Origin: Nocardioides cavernae
GTDB taxonomy: Bacteria > Actinomycetota > Actinomycetes > Propionibacteriales > Nocardioidaceae
Reading direction: 5' to 3'
Assembly: GCF_013410035.1 (NCBI RefSeq)
Contig: NZ_JACCBW010000004.1
Location: 124,001-188,000, forward strand
Length of the DNA stretch: 64,000 nt
A model generated the notes under the pieces. The model did not search any database and was not told the DNA's origin. It worked only from the letters and a program-made list of their open reading frames with translations. This document shows, in pieces, positions 13,216 through 20,303 of the stretch. The position numbers and the translations under genes are program-made. The first letter of the stretch is position 1. Each line of letters begins with the position of its first letter.

Positions 13216-13913
13216 GCGACATGGTGAGCGGCGACTCCTACACCGGTGAGGTGTCCCCCGGCGGTGACCCCGACGTCCGCACGCTCGGGTGCCTGACCCT
13301 GACCAAGATCGCGGTCGACCCCGAGATGTCCAACAACTGCTACCTGCTCCACTGCACCGAGACCGACGACGTCGTCCTGGTGGACGCCGCGGCGGAGCCC
13401 GCCCGGTTGCTGGAGCTGATTGGCGAGCGGAGGCTGGCCGCCATCGTCACCACGCACCAGCACTGGGACCACCACCGCGCGCTGGCGGCCGTGAAGGCGG
13501 CGCACCCGGCCGCCACCGTCGTGGCCGGCGCTCCCGACGCCGACGCGATCGAGGAGCAGACCGGGGTCACGGTGGACCGTCGTGTGGGCGAGGGCGACAC
13601 CGTGTCCGTCGGCACGTGCGAGCTGACGGTCGTCCCGGTGGCCGGGCACACGCCCGGGTCGGTCTGCCTGCTGCTCGACGACGGGCGGGTCGCACCCTCG
13701 CCGCACCTCTTCACCGGCGACTGCCTGTTCCCCGGCGGCGTCGGCGCGACGTTCGGCGACGCCGAGAAGTTCGTCCAGCTGCTCGACGAGGTCGAGACCA
13801 AGCTGTTCGGCCGGCTCCCGGACGAGACGTGGTTCTACCCCGGGCACGGCGACGACGGCGTGCTGGGAGACGAGCGGCCGCACCTCGGGGAGTGGCGAGA
13901 GCGCGGGTGGTGA
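13209..13913 (+). CDS. MBL-fold metallohydrolase (glyoxalase II-like)
   Basis: A 234-residue metallo-beta-lactamase-fold hydrolase. The metal site is THQHWDHH (HxHxDH), followed by the GHTPGSVCLL histidine, Asp in FTGDCLF and a final FYPGHGDD. This layout resembles hydroxyacylglutathione hydrolases, and pairing with a mycothiol-type DinB enzyme suggests hydrolysis of a mycothiol conjugate (inference). Three in-frame starts lie close together (ATG 13209, GTG 13212, ATG 13221), downstream of GGAGG at 13203. Overlap with the previous gene indicates a two-gene operon. Confidence 0.88.
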   Translation: MVSDMVSGDSYTGEVSPGGDPDVRTLGCLTLTKIAVDPEMSNNCYLLHCTETDDVVLVDAAAEPARLLELIGERRLAAIVTTHQHWDHHRALAAVKAAHPAATVVAGAPDADAIEEQTGVTVDRRVGEGDTVSVGTCELTVVPVAGHTPGSVCLLLDDGRVAPSPHLFTGDCLFPGGVGATFGDAEKFVQLLDEVETKLFGRLPDETWFYPGHGDDGVLGDERPHLGEWRERGW

Positions 13914-13950
13914 GCGTGGGTGGCTCGCGTCCGCGTGGCAGGCTGGGAGC

Positions 13951-14631
13951 ATGAGCACGCGTGAGCTGACCCTGGCCGACTTCGAGCAGACCGTGAGCGG
14001 CGAGGGCATCGTCCTGGTCGACTTCTGGGCTGCGTGGTGCGGCCCGTGCCGCCAGTTCGCCCCGGTCTACGAGAAGGCGTCGGAGGACAACCCCGACATC
14101 GTCTTCGGCAAGGTCGACACCGAGGCCGAGCAGCAGCTGGCGCAGATGGCCGCCATCACGTCGATCCCCACGCTGATGCTGTTCCGTGACGGCGTGCTGC
14201 TCTTCAACCAGGCGGGCGCCCTGCCGCCGCAGGCCCTCGCCGGCGTCATCGACCAGGCCCGCGAGCTCGACATGGACGCCGTGCGCCAGGAGGTCGCAGC
14301 CGCGCAGGAGGCCGCGGCCAACGCGCCCCAGGACGAGGTGGGCCTCGACGAGTTCGCCGCCGCGCACAGCCAGGGCGCCTACGTCGTCGACGTCCGCGAG
14401 GCCGACGAGGTGGCCGGCGGGCGGGTGCCGGGCGCCGTGCACATCCCGATGAACGACGTCCCGGCCCGCAGCGGCGAGCTGCCGACGGACCGACCCGTCT
14501 TCGTCATCTGCCAGTCGGGCGGCCGCAGCCGCCAGGTCGTGGACCACCTGCGGGCGCAGGGCGTGACGGCGATCAACGTGGCCGGCGGCACCGGCGGGTG
14601 GGCCAAGCGCGGGTGGCCGCTGGAGGCCTGA
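13951..14631 (+). CDS. Thioredoxin-rhodanese fusion protein
   Basis: This 226-residue protein joins two sulfur-active domains. Residues 1-108 are a thioredoxin with DFWAAWCGPC (Cys30, Cys33) and the cis-proline SIPTL. Residues 128-226 are a rhodanese domain with DVRE near 147 and the active Cys187 in CQSGGRS. An Ala/Gln-rich helix joins them. A single polypeptide could move sulfane sulfur on the rhodanese and reduce the persulfide with the thioredoxin site; this is inference. The gene stands alone, with CAGGCT 6 nt before the ATG. It converges on the cytochrome b561 gene 11 nt away. Confidence 0.92.
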   Translation: MSTRELTLADFEQTVSGEGIVLVDFWAAWCGPCRQFAPVYEKASEDNPDIVFGKVDTEAEQQLAQMAAITSIPTLMLFRDGVLLFNQAGALPPQALAGVIDQARELDMDAVRQEVAAAQEAAANAPQDEVGLDEFAAAHSQGAYVVDVREADEVAGGRVPGAVHIPMNDVPARSGELPTDRPVFVICQSGGRSRQVVDHLRAQGVTAINVAGGTGGWAKRGWPLEA

Positions 14632-14642
14632 CCTCCCCGGCC

Positions 14643-15203
14643 TCAGAGCATCCGGCGCAGGATCGCCGGTCGCAGGTTGGTCGACAGGTGCGAGGCCAGC
14701 GCGACGAAGAACGCGACGTGCGCGCCGACGTGCAGCGGCAGCCACGCGTCGTCGCCGGTCGCGACCAGCGCGATCCCGGACAGCGGCACCAGCACCAGCA
14801 GGACGATCAGCGCGCGCTCGGTCCAGTGCACCTGCGTCCGCCGGGCCGCGCCGAGGTGCTCCGACCACGGTGGCAGGCCGGCCACCCGGCGCACGACGGG
14901 TCGCAGCACACCGAGGCCGAGGACCAGCAGGCCGAGGAAGAGGTGCACCTCGGCGAGGTCGAGACCTCCGCCGAGCAGGTCGTAGGTGTCGGCGCGCGCC
15001 TCGCACGCGTCCTCCAGCCGGTCGAGCCGGTCCTCGAAGGCGTCGGACGTGTCGCCGCCGCTGAGGTCCTCCCCCGGCGGGTCGCAGTCGTCGAGGTCGA
15101 GGTTGTAGCCGACCGCGAACTGGGCGGCCACGGCGGTGACGGTGAGCCAGTGCACCAGCTTCTGCGACGCGCGGTAGCCGCGCGGCTCGTCGGTCGTCGG
15201 CAT
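14643..15203 (-). CDS. Cytochrome b561 family membrane protein
   Basis: A 186-residue integral membrane protein with four hydrophobic segments (near residues 15-33, 82-100, 127-148 and 155-175). Histidines sit at helix positions suited to heme b: KLVHWL, AEVHLF, LPLHVGAHV and ASHLSTN. An acidic, Asp-rich loop of about 45 residues between the first two helices is unusual for the family and contains two Cys. Likely a membrane electron carrier between quinol and an unknown partner. ATG at 15203 with a leaderless -10. Confidence 0.8.
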   Translation of the reverse strand: MPTTDEPRGYRASQKLVHWLTVTAVAAQFAVGYNLDLDDCDPPGEDLSGGDTSDAFEDRLDRLEDACEARADTYDLLGGGLDLAEVHLFLGLLVLGLGVLRPVVRRVAGLPPWSEHLGAARRTQVHWTERALIVLLVLVPLSGIALVATGDDAWLPLHVGAHVAFFVALASHLSTNLRPAILRRML

Positions 15204-15209
15204 CCCGGG

Positions 15210-15215
15210 ATGCTA
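15210..15215 (-). promoter_or_regulatory. -10 element of the cytochrome b561 gene (leaderless type)
   Basis: TAGCAT, 6 nt before the ATG at 15203. Confidence 0.45.
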
Positions 15216-15263
15216 GCGAGCGACGGACCCGGCACGCCGTCCGGCACGTCCCTGAGCGTGGGA

Positions 15264-15269
15264 TAGCCT
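15264..15269 (+). promoter_or_regulatory. -10 element of sulfotransferase A (leaderless type)
   Basis: TAGCCT, 6 nt before the GTG at 15276. The stretch TAGCCTCG is also present in the same position before its paralogue at 16640. Confidence 0.55.
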
Positions 15270-15275
15270 CGGCGC

Positions 15276-15917
15276 GTGCTGATCAGCGACTCGCGGAAGG
15301 TCCTCTTCGTCCACGTCCCCAAGACGGGTGGCGTGTCGGTCGAGGAGACCGTCAAGGAGGCGTGCCCCGACGCGCGCAAGGCCCGGGTCCCGATCGGCCG
15401 GCACGCGACGCTCGGCAAGATCATCAAGCACGAGCCGCAGGTCATCGACTACTGGACCTTCGGGTTCGTCCGCAACCCGTGGGCGCGGATGGTGTCGTGG
15501 TACTCCATGATCTCCGCGTGGGACCGGCGCCACGGCCCCCGCAGCGGCAAGCCGCAGGACGTGAAGCACGGGTCGATGCGCGACGGCAACGACATGTGGC
15601 GCGCCGCGGCCGCGTACGCCGACTTCGCCGAGTTCGTGATGCGCGGCACCGAGGAGCTCCCGCGGGTCGGCGTCCCGCAGATCAGGTACCTCAGGGCGCC
15701 GAAGCACGGGCGCGAGGTCGACTTCATCGGCCGCACGGAGAGCTTCGTCGCGGACCTCCAGCAGGTGCAGGTGCAGCTCGGCCTCGAGCCGACGACGCCA
15801 GCGCACAAGAACAGGTCGAAGCACGGCACCTACCACGACTACTACACCGACGAGACGCGTCAGCGGGTCGCGGAGGTCTACGCCGAGGACATCGACCTCT
15901 TCGGCTACACCTACTGA
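15276..15917 (+). CDS. Sulfotransferase family 2 protein A
   Basis: A 213-residue PAPS-type sulfotransferase of the Sulfotransfer_2 kind. The 5'-phosphosulfate loop is FVHVPKTGG (residues 11-19) and the 3'-phosphate motif is FVRNPWARMVS near residue 64. GNDMWRAAAAY and DFIGRTESF are shared with the protein encoded at 16640, which is close to it in length and alike throughout. It lacks a signal peptide, so it would act in the cytoplasm. The acceptor is unknown; candidates are a sugar, lipid or peptide. It ends 1 nt before the stop of an oppositely oriented sulfotransferase. Confidence 0.85.
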   Translation: MLISDSRKVLFVHVPKTGGVSVEETVKEACPDARKARVPIGRHATLGKIIKHEPQVIDYWTFGFVRNPWARMVSWYSMISAWDRRHGPRSGKPQDVKHGSMRDGNDMWRAAAAYADFAEFVMRGTEELPRVGVPQIRYLRAPKHGREVDFIGRTESFVADLQQVQVQLGLEPTTPAHKNRSKHGTYHDYYTDETRQRVAEVYAEDIDLFGYTY

Positions 15918-15918
15918 C

Positions 15919-16581
15919 TCAGGACAGGCCCGGGAGACGCGTCCCGCGCGCGCCCGACCACTCCCCGGTCGCCTCGAGCCGACGCCACACGTCGTACTCG
16001 GGAGCGAAGTGCGCGACCAGCGCCTCGCGGGTCGCGAACCCCAGCTCGCCCCTCCCGGCCGTGGAGGCGTTGCGCCGCTCGACGTCCAGCGTCGCGCCGA
16101 CCCGTGCACCGAACCACGCCGACCAGACGTCGGGGTGCTCGACGCTGAACACCCGGTCGACCGCGACGGCGCCCTGGGCGTGGAGGAACCTCGCGGGCCG
16201 CCCCTTCGGCACCGGGGCGTCGTCGTCGCCGGCGAGGTAGTGGAGGGCGAACTCCTCGAAGGTCATGTCCGCGGTCGACTGCCGGCTGTCGTCGCGGGCG
16301 CGGTAGCGCCACCACGACTCGAGCCAGGCGATCGGCTCGCGGAACATCGACACCAGCTCGTACGACTCGCGCGGGTGCCCCTGCTCGGCCAGCTCGTGGG
16401 CCTTGGTGTGCACGAAGCCGCGGGCCGGGAGGTGCTTGCGACCCGGCGGTGACGACACGACCTCGGTGGCGTACGGCGACAGCGCGCGCTCCAGGGTGGT
16501 GCTGGCCGTCTTCGGCAGGGCGAGCAGCACGAAGTCGCGGCCCGGCCCGAGCCCGAGGAACGTCATCACGCGCCCGATCAT
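15919..16581 (-). CDS. Sulfotransferase family protein B
   Basis: A sulfotransferase-like protein of about 220 residues. FVLLALPKTASTTL is the PAPS 5' loop and SMFREPIAWLESWW the 3'-phosphate segment. It is much more diverged from its two neighbours than they are from each other. The start is uncertain: ATG 16581 directly follows a GGGTGGGGG stretch, ATG 16566 is 15 nt further in, and an upstream ATG-type start near 16608 is possible. It lies on the opposite strand between sulfotransferases A and C. Confidence 0.8.
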   Translation of the reverse strand: MIGRVMTFLGLGPGRDFVLLALPKTASTTLERALSPYATEVVSSPPGRKHLPARGFVHTKAHELAEQGHPRESYELVSMFREPIAWLESWWRYRARDDSRQSTADMTFEEFALHYLAGDDDAPVPKGRPARFLHAQGAVAVDRVFSVEHPDVWSAWFGARVGATLDVERRNASTAGRGELGFATREALVAHFAPEYDVWRRLEATGEWSGARGTRLPGLS

Positions 16582-16627
16582 CCCCCACCCGGTCCCGCGC
16601 GGTGGCACCTGTCACCGGTGCGTGGGC

Positions 16628-16633
16628 TAGCCT
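16628..16633 (+). promoter_or_regulatory. -10 element of sulfotransferase C (leaderless type)
   Basis: TAGCCT, 6 nt before the GTG at 16640, matching the arrangement at 15264. Confidence 0.55.
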
Positions 16634-16639
16634 CGCGCC

Positions 16640-17284
16640 GTGCTCATCTCCGACGCCAGGCGCGCGCTGTTCGTGCACGTGCCCAAGACGGGCGGGGTCT
16701 CGGTCGGCGTGGCGTTCGAGCGCTGCTGCCCCGACGCCCGGAGCAAGGCGCCCGGCGTCCACCCGGCGCTCGGCCGGCACGCGCCGTACGCCCGGATCCT
16801 GCGCGCGGAGCCGCAGGTGGCCGACTACTGGTCCTTCGCGTTCGTGCGGAACCCGTGGGCGCGGATGGTGTCCTGGTGGTCGATGATCGACGACTGGAAC
16901 CGCGCATGGGGTCCCGCGAGTGGTCGGCCGCAGGGCGAGGGGGCCACCCGGATGCGCGGCAACGACATGTGGCGCGCGGCGGCGGCGTACTCCGGCTTCG
17001 AGGAGTTCGTGCTGCGCGGCCCCGACGAGCTGCCCCGCGTCGGACGACCGCAGGTGGAGTACGTCCGCGCGCCCGGCCGCGAGGTCGACTTCGTCGGACG
17101 GACGGAGAGCTTCGCCGACGACCTCGCGACCGTCGAGCGGCGCCTCGGCGGTGACCCCGTGCACGTCCCGCACCGCAACAGGTCGCCGCACGGCAGCTAC
17201 CGCGACTACTACACCGACGCCACGCGGGCGAAGGTCGCCGAGGTCTACGCAGCAGACCTCGACGCCTTCGGCTACACGTTCTGA
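16640..17284 (+). CDS. Sulfotransferase family 2 protein C
   Basis: A 214-residue paralogue of the protein at 15276. It shares FVHVPKTGGVSV, FVRNPWARMVSW, GNDMWRAAAAY and DFVGRTESF, the C-terminal YRDYYTD segment and a FGYTF end. The similarity runs along the full length, as expected for a tandem duplication later separated by gene B. It contains the PAPS-binding 5' and 3' motifs and no signal peptide. Substrate unknown. Confidence 0.85.
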   Translation: MLISDARRALFVHVPKTGGVSVGVAFERCCPDARSKAPGVHPALGRHAPYARILRAEPQVADYWSFAFVRNPWARMVSWWSMIDDWNRAWGPASGRPQGEGATRMRGNDMWRAAAAYSGFEEFVLRGPDELPRVGRPQVEYVRAPGREVDFVGRTESFADDLATVERRLGGDPVHVPHRNRSPHGSYRDYYTDATRAKVAEVYAADLDAFGYTF

Positions 17285-17341
17285 GCCGTCCGGTCGTCCG
17301 GGCCCTTCCGCATCCGCGCGAAGACTGCGAGATTGCCGTCC

Positions 17342-18082
17342 GTGGACGTACTCGACGGCTGGACCCGCACCGAGCACACGGCCGACGTCGCGGGCAGGGC
17401 GACGACGCACCCCGTCTGGCGACGAGGGACGGGACCCGGGATCGTCGTGGTCCACGAGATGCCCGGTCTCACCGCAGGCGTGGTCCGCTTCGCCGAGGAA
17501 CTCGTCGAGGCCGGGCACACCGTCCTGCTCCCGCACCTGTTCGGCCCCGCCGGCCGGGAGTTCAGCAACCTGGACGTGGCGCGGGTCTTCCCGCGGATCT
17601 GCGTGAGCCGTGAGTTTACGAAGCTCGCGCGCGGCGTGACCACGCCCGTGGCGGGCTGGCTCCGCTCGCTGGCTCGTGAGCTCCACGCCGACGTCGGCGG
17701 GCCCGGCGTCGGGGCGCTCGGCATGTGCTTCACGGGCGGGTTCGCGCTGGCGATGATGGTCGACGACACAACGGTCGCGCCGGTCGTGTGCCAGCCGAGC
17801 ACACCGTTCATCGGCCTGCCGGGGCGGGCCGCGGACCTCAACCTGTCCCCCGCCGACGCGGAGGCCGTACGCCGTCGCGCCGCCGACGGGTGCAAGGTGC
17901 TCGGCATCCGCTACGCCTCGGACCCGCTCGTGGGCACCCGCCTCGACACCCTCACCTCACTCGTCGGCGACGCCTTCATCCGGGTCGAGCTCGACGGCCG
18001 GGGTCACTCGACCGTCACCGAGCAGCGCTCGCAGGTCGCGGTGGACGCGGTGCTCGACTTCTTCGCGGAGCGCCTGTCGTGA
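17342..18082 (+). CDS. Dienelactone hydrolase family protein
   Basis: A 246-residue alpha/beta hydrolase. VVVHEMPGLT has the family's oxyanion Glu/His region, the nucleophile is Cys in GMCFTGGF, and a late DGRGHST supplies the catalytic His. Dienelactone hydrolases open lactones in chlorocatechol breakdown, but many homologues have unknown esters as substrates. GTG at 17342 is preferred because a GAGATT box lies 7 nt upstream; a TTG at 17333 is an alternative. The stop overlaps the endonuclease GTG by 4 nt (GTGA). Confidence 0.85.
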   Translation: MDVLDGWTRTEHTADVAGRATTHPVWRRGTGPGIVVVHEMPGLTAGVVRFAEELVEAGHTVLLPHLFGPAGREFSNLDVARVFPRICVSREFTKLARGVTTPVAGWLRSLARELHADVGGPGVGALGMCFTGGFALAMMVDDTTVAPVVCQPSTPFIGLPGRAADLNLSPADAEAVRRRAADGCKVLGIRYASDPLVGTRLDTLTSLVGDAFIRVELDGRGHSTVTEQRSQVAVDAVLDFFAERLS

Positions 18083-18867
18083 CCGCGTACGACCCCGACT
18101 TCCTCGACGTCCCGCTCGCGCCACCGGAGTCCCCCGAGGGCAGTGACGTGCTCGACTACACGCACTTCACGCTCCAGATGCACCGCACCCGCCGGCTGGC
18201 GTCCTGGGTGGCGTGGAACATCGACGGCCTCACGCTGTTCTCCGGCGACGACATCAGCAGGTCGGGCCAGGACTTCCGCGCCGACCCCCGGATCCCGCGC
18301 TCCCAGCAGACCCTCGACGAGGCGTACGCCGACAACGAGCTCGACCGCGGTCACCTCGCGCGGCGCTCGGACCTGCTGTGGGGCACCCTCGCCGAGGCGA
18401 GGCAGGCGAACTCCGACTCGTTCTTCTTCACCAACATCACGCCGCAGCACCAGGACTTCAACCAGTCCGGGCGCGGCGGCGTGTGGGGCCTCCTCGAGAA
18501 CGCGGTCCTCGCCCAGGAGGGCCTCACCGACCGGCGCCTGTCGCTCCTCGCCGGCCCCGTGCTTGCCGACGACGACCCCGTCTACCGCGAGGTCGTCCAG
18601 GTGCCGCGCGAGCACTGGAAGGTCGTCGCCTACCGCCTCGACGGGGAGCCCCGGTTCCGGTGCTTCCTGCTGTCCCAGGACCTCGACGGCGTCGTCGGCC
18701 TCGACTTCCTCGACGCGTTCGACACCTACCTCGTGCCGCTCGACCTGCTCGAGGAACGCACCCGGCTGCGCTTCCCGAGCCTGCGCGCCCTCGGGACCGG
18801 GGAGCCCGGGGCGCGCAGCGTGGCGGGACCAACGCTCGTCACCGACGTCGACGAGGTGGGCTGGTAG
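18079..18867 (+). CDS. DNA/RNA non-specific endonuclease (NucA/EndA family)
   Basis: A 262-residue protein with the DRGH motif in NELDRGHLARRSDL, the signature of beta-beta-alpha metal nucleases that degrade DNA and RNA. The Asn-rich metal-binding helix TNITPQHQDFNQSGRGGVWGLLEN follows, as expected. No clear signal peptide is visible, so it may be cytoplasmic or exported by another route. Translation is coupled to the dienelactone hydrolase by a GTGA overlap. It ends at TAG 18865-18867, followed by an in-frame coding-like stretch. Confidence 0.85.
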   Translation: MTAYDPDFLDVPLAPPESPEGSDVLDYTHFTLQMHRTRRLASWVAWNIDGLTLFSGDDISRSGQDFRADPRIPRSQQTLDEAYADNELDRGHLARRSDLLWGTLAEARQANSDSFFFTNITPQHQDFNQSGRGGVWGLLENAVLAQEGLTDRRLSLLAGPVLADDDPVYREVVQVPREHWKVVAYRLDGEPRFRCFLLSQDLDGVVGLDFLDAFDTYLVPLDLLEERTRLRFPSLRALGTGEPGARSVAGPTLVTDVDEVGW

Positions 18868-19026
18868 CTTCTGCACCCCGCGGCGTGGCCCGGGAGGAAG
18901 GGCAAGCTGCTGCTTCTGCACGACCAGCACGACCACGTGCTGCTCATCCAGGCGCCGGTCGACGTGCACGAGGACTGGCTGCTTGACCGCGCGTCCCGGC
19001 CTCCGGGCGGCCCGGGTCTTCGATGA
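18868..19026 (+). pseudogene. Orphan coding-like segment after the endonuclease
   Basis: Directly after the endonuclease TAG, the same frame stays open for 52 codons to a TGA at 19024-19026. Third positions are almost all G or C, and the translation looks protein-like, for example KLLLLHDQHDHVLLIQAP and then VHEDWLLDRA. There is no start codon with a ribosome site inside it. It may be the C-terminal relic of a lost gene, or a read-through extension. I do not recognise the family. Confidence 0.3.
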
Positions 19027-19027
19027 C

Positions 19028-19049
19028 TCGCGGACTGATCAGTCCGCGA
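19028..19049. repeat. Perfect 22-bp palindrome
   Basis: TCGCGGACTGA and TCAGTCCGCGA abut without a spacer, a few bases after the orphan segment. It lies between the convergent endonuclease and MerR-PP2C genes, so a bidirectional terminator is likely; a dimer-binding operator is the alternative. Confidence 0.5.
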
Positions 19050-19161
19050 TGGGTGCCGGGGGGCCGATCCGGGAGGTGCGGGCAGCATGAGCACGGCGTG
19101 TCGCCCAGCCTGCTCCGCGTGTCGGCCTCGACCGCTCGTCGAAGCGGCCCTCCGCGGCACC

Positions 19162-20169
19162 TCAGGACAGGTCGACCACGACGACAGTGTGGTTGTCCGG
19201 CTCCCCCGCCGCCTCGACGGCGGCGGCGACGTCGTCGGCGACCCGCTGGGCGGGAGCGGGCGACGCCAGCAGGGGGGCCAGGTCATCGACGACGGCGTGA
19301 ACCCCGTCCGTCGTGAGGACGAGCCGGTCACCGGCGCGGAGGTCCACCGTCGCCGTGTCGGCGACGACGCCGGGGACCAGGGCGCGGTTGAGCAGGCTGC
19401 GGTGCGGGTGCGAGCGGTACTCCTCGGGCGTGAGCTGGCCGGACTCGACCAGTGCGGCCGCCACGGTGTGGTCGTGGGTGAGCCGCCGCACCTCGCCGCC
19501 GCGCACCAGCCAGGCCCGGCCGTCGCCTACGTGGGTGAGGGAGGCGGTCGCGCCGTCGATCGACACGGCGGTCAGGGTGGTCCCCGAGGTCGGCGCGTCG
19601 GGGAGCGTCTGCTCGACGTCGGCCGTCACGGTCGCAACGGCGGCGTCGAGGCCCCTGGCTGCGAACGCCTCGAGCGCCGCCGTGGACAGGTCGGACCGCT
19701 CGCCGAAGCCGTCGGCGACGGCGACCAGCCTGGGCGCCGCGAGGAGCGCGTCCTGCTGGTGCGTACGCCCGCCAAGGCGGTGGCTGGTGCCGATCGCGGC
19801 CTGCAGCGTGTCGGTGGTGGTGGTCATGGGTGGTGCCTCGCTCTCGATCTGGTCGACGAGGGCGGAGACGATCTCGCGGCGGCTGGCCGTGTCGTGCTCG
19901 ACCTGGAGCCAGTACGCCCGGACCAGCCGCGCGGCCATGCTCGGCGGCGCGCTGACGACCGCGTCGATCCTGGCCAGCGGCATGCCGACCAGCCGCAGCG
20001 TCGCCACCAGGCGCGCCCGCTCGAGCTGCTCCGGTGCGTAGCGGCGGTAGCCCGTGGACGGGTCCACCTCCGCGGGCCGCAGCAGCCCCAGGTCGTCGTA
20101 CAGGCGCAGCGCCTTGGGCGTCAGGCCCGACTCGCGGGCGAAGTCGCCGATCGTCAGCAGGTCCGTCAT
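19162..20169 (-). CDS. MerR-type DNA-binding domain fused to a PP2C phosphatase
   Basis: A 335-residue two-domain protein. Residues 4-75 are a MerR winged helix-turn-helix (LLTIGDFARESGLTPKALRLYDDLGLL, TGYRRYAPEQL) followed by a linker helix. From about residue 120 there is a complete PP2C-type Ser/Thr phosphatase with THQQD, VADGFG, HVGDGRAWLV, LTTDGV and PDNHTVVVV, including the metal-binding aspartates. PP2C thus takes the place of a ligand-sensing domain. Start 20169 is preferred over ATG 20178 because GGGGAGG is 9 nt upstream. A MerR-type promoter lies upstream, suggesting autoregulation. Confidence 0.88.
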   Translation of the reverse strand: MTDLLTIGDFARESGLTPKALRLYDDLGLLRPAEVDPSTGYRRYAPEQLERARLVATLRLVGMPLARIDAVVSAPPSMAARLVRAYWLQVEHDTASRREIVSALVDQIESEAPPMTTTTDTLQAAIGTSHRLGGRTHQQDALLAAPRLVAVADGFGERSDLSTAALEAFAARGLDAAVATVTADVEQTLPDAPTSGTTLTAVSIDGATASLTHVGDGRAWLVRGGEVRRLTHDHTVAAALVESGQLTPEEYRSHPHRSLLNRALVPGVVADTATVDLRAGDRLVLTTDGVHAVVDDLAPLLASPAPAQRVADDVAAAVEAAGEPDNHTVVVVDLS

Positions 20170-20207
20170 CGTCCCCATCCTCCCCGGTGTCGGTCACCGG
20201 TGCGACG

Positions 20208-20238
20208 ACCCTCCGGCCTGCCCCTGGGACAAGGTCAA
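20208..20238 (-). promoter_or_regulatory. MerR-type stretched promoter of the MerR-PP2C gene
   Basis: Reading the minus strand, TTGACC (-35, 20238-20233) and GAGGGT (-10, 20213-20208) are separated by 19 nt, the overlong spacing that MerR activators correct. The spacer carries an imperfect dyad, CCTTGTCCC / GGGGCAGG. The -10 is a poor match, which fits an activator-dependent promoter. Confidence 0.4.
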
Positions 20239-20291
20239 GGCGCACCACGCGGGATTCGCGGACCGTCGGACCAGGCTCTCGTACTGACGAG

Positions 20292-20297
20292 TAAGTT
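20292..20297 (+). promoter_or_regulatory. -10 element of the esterase gene (leaderless type)
   Basis: TAAGTT, 6 nt before the GTG at 20304. Confidence 0.45.
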
Positions 20298-20303
20298 GGA
20301 CGC

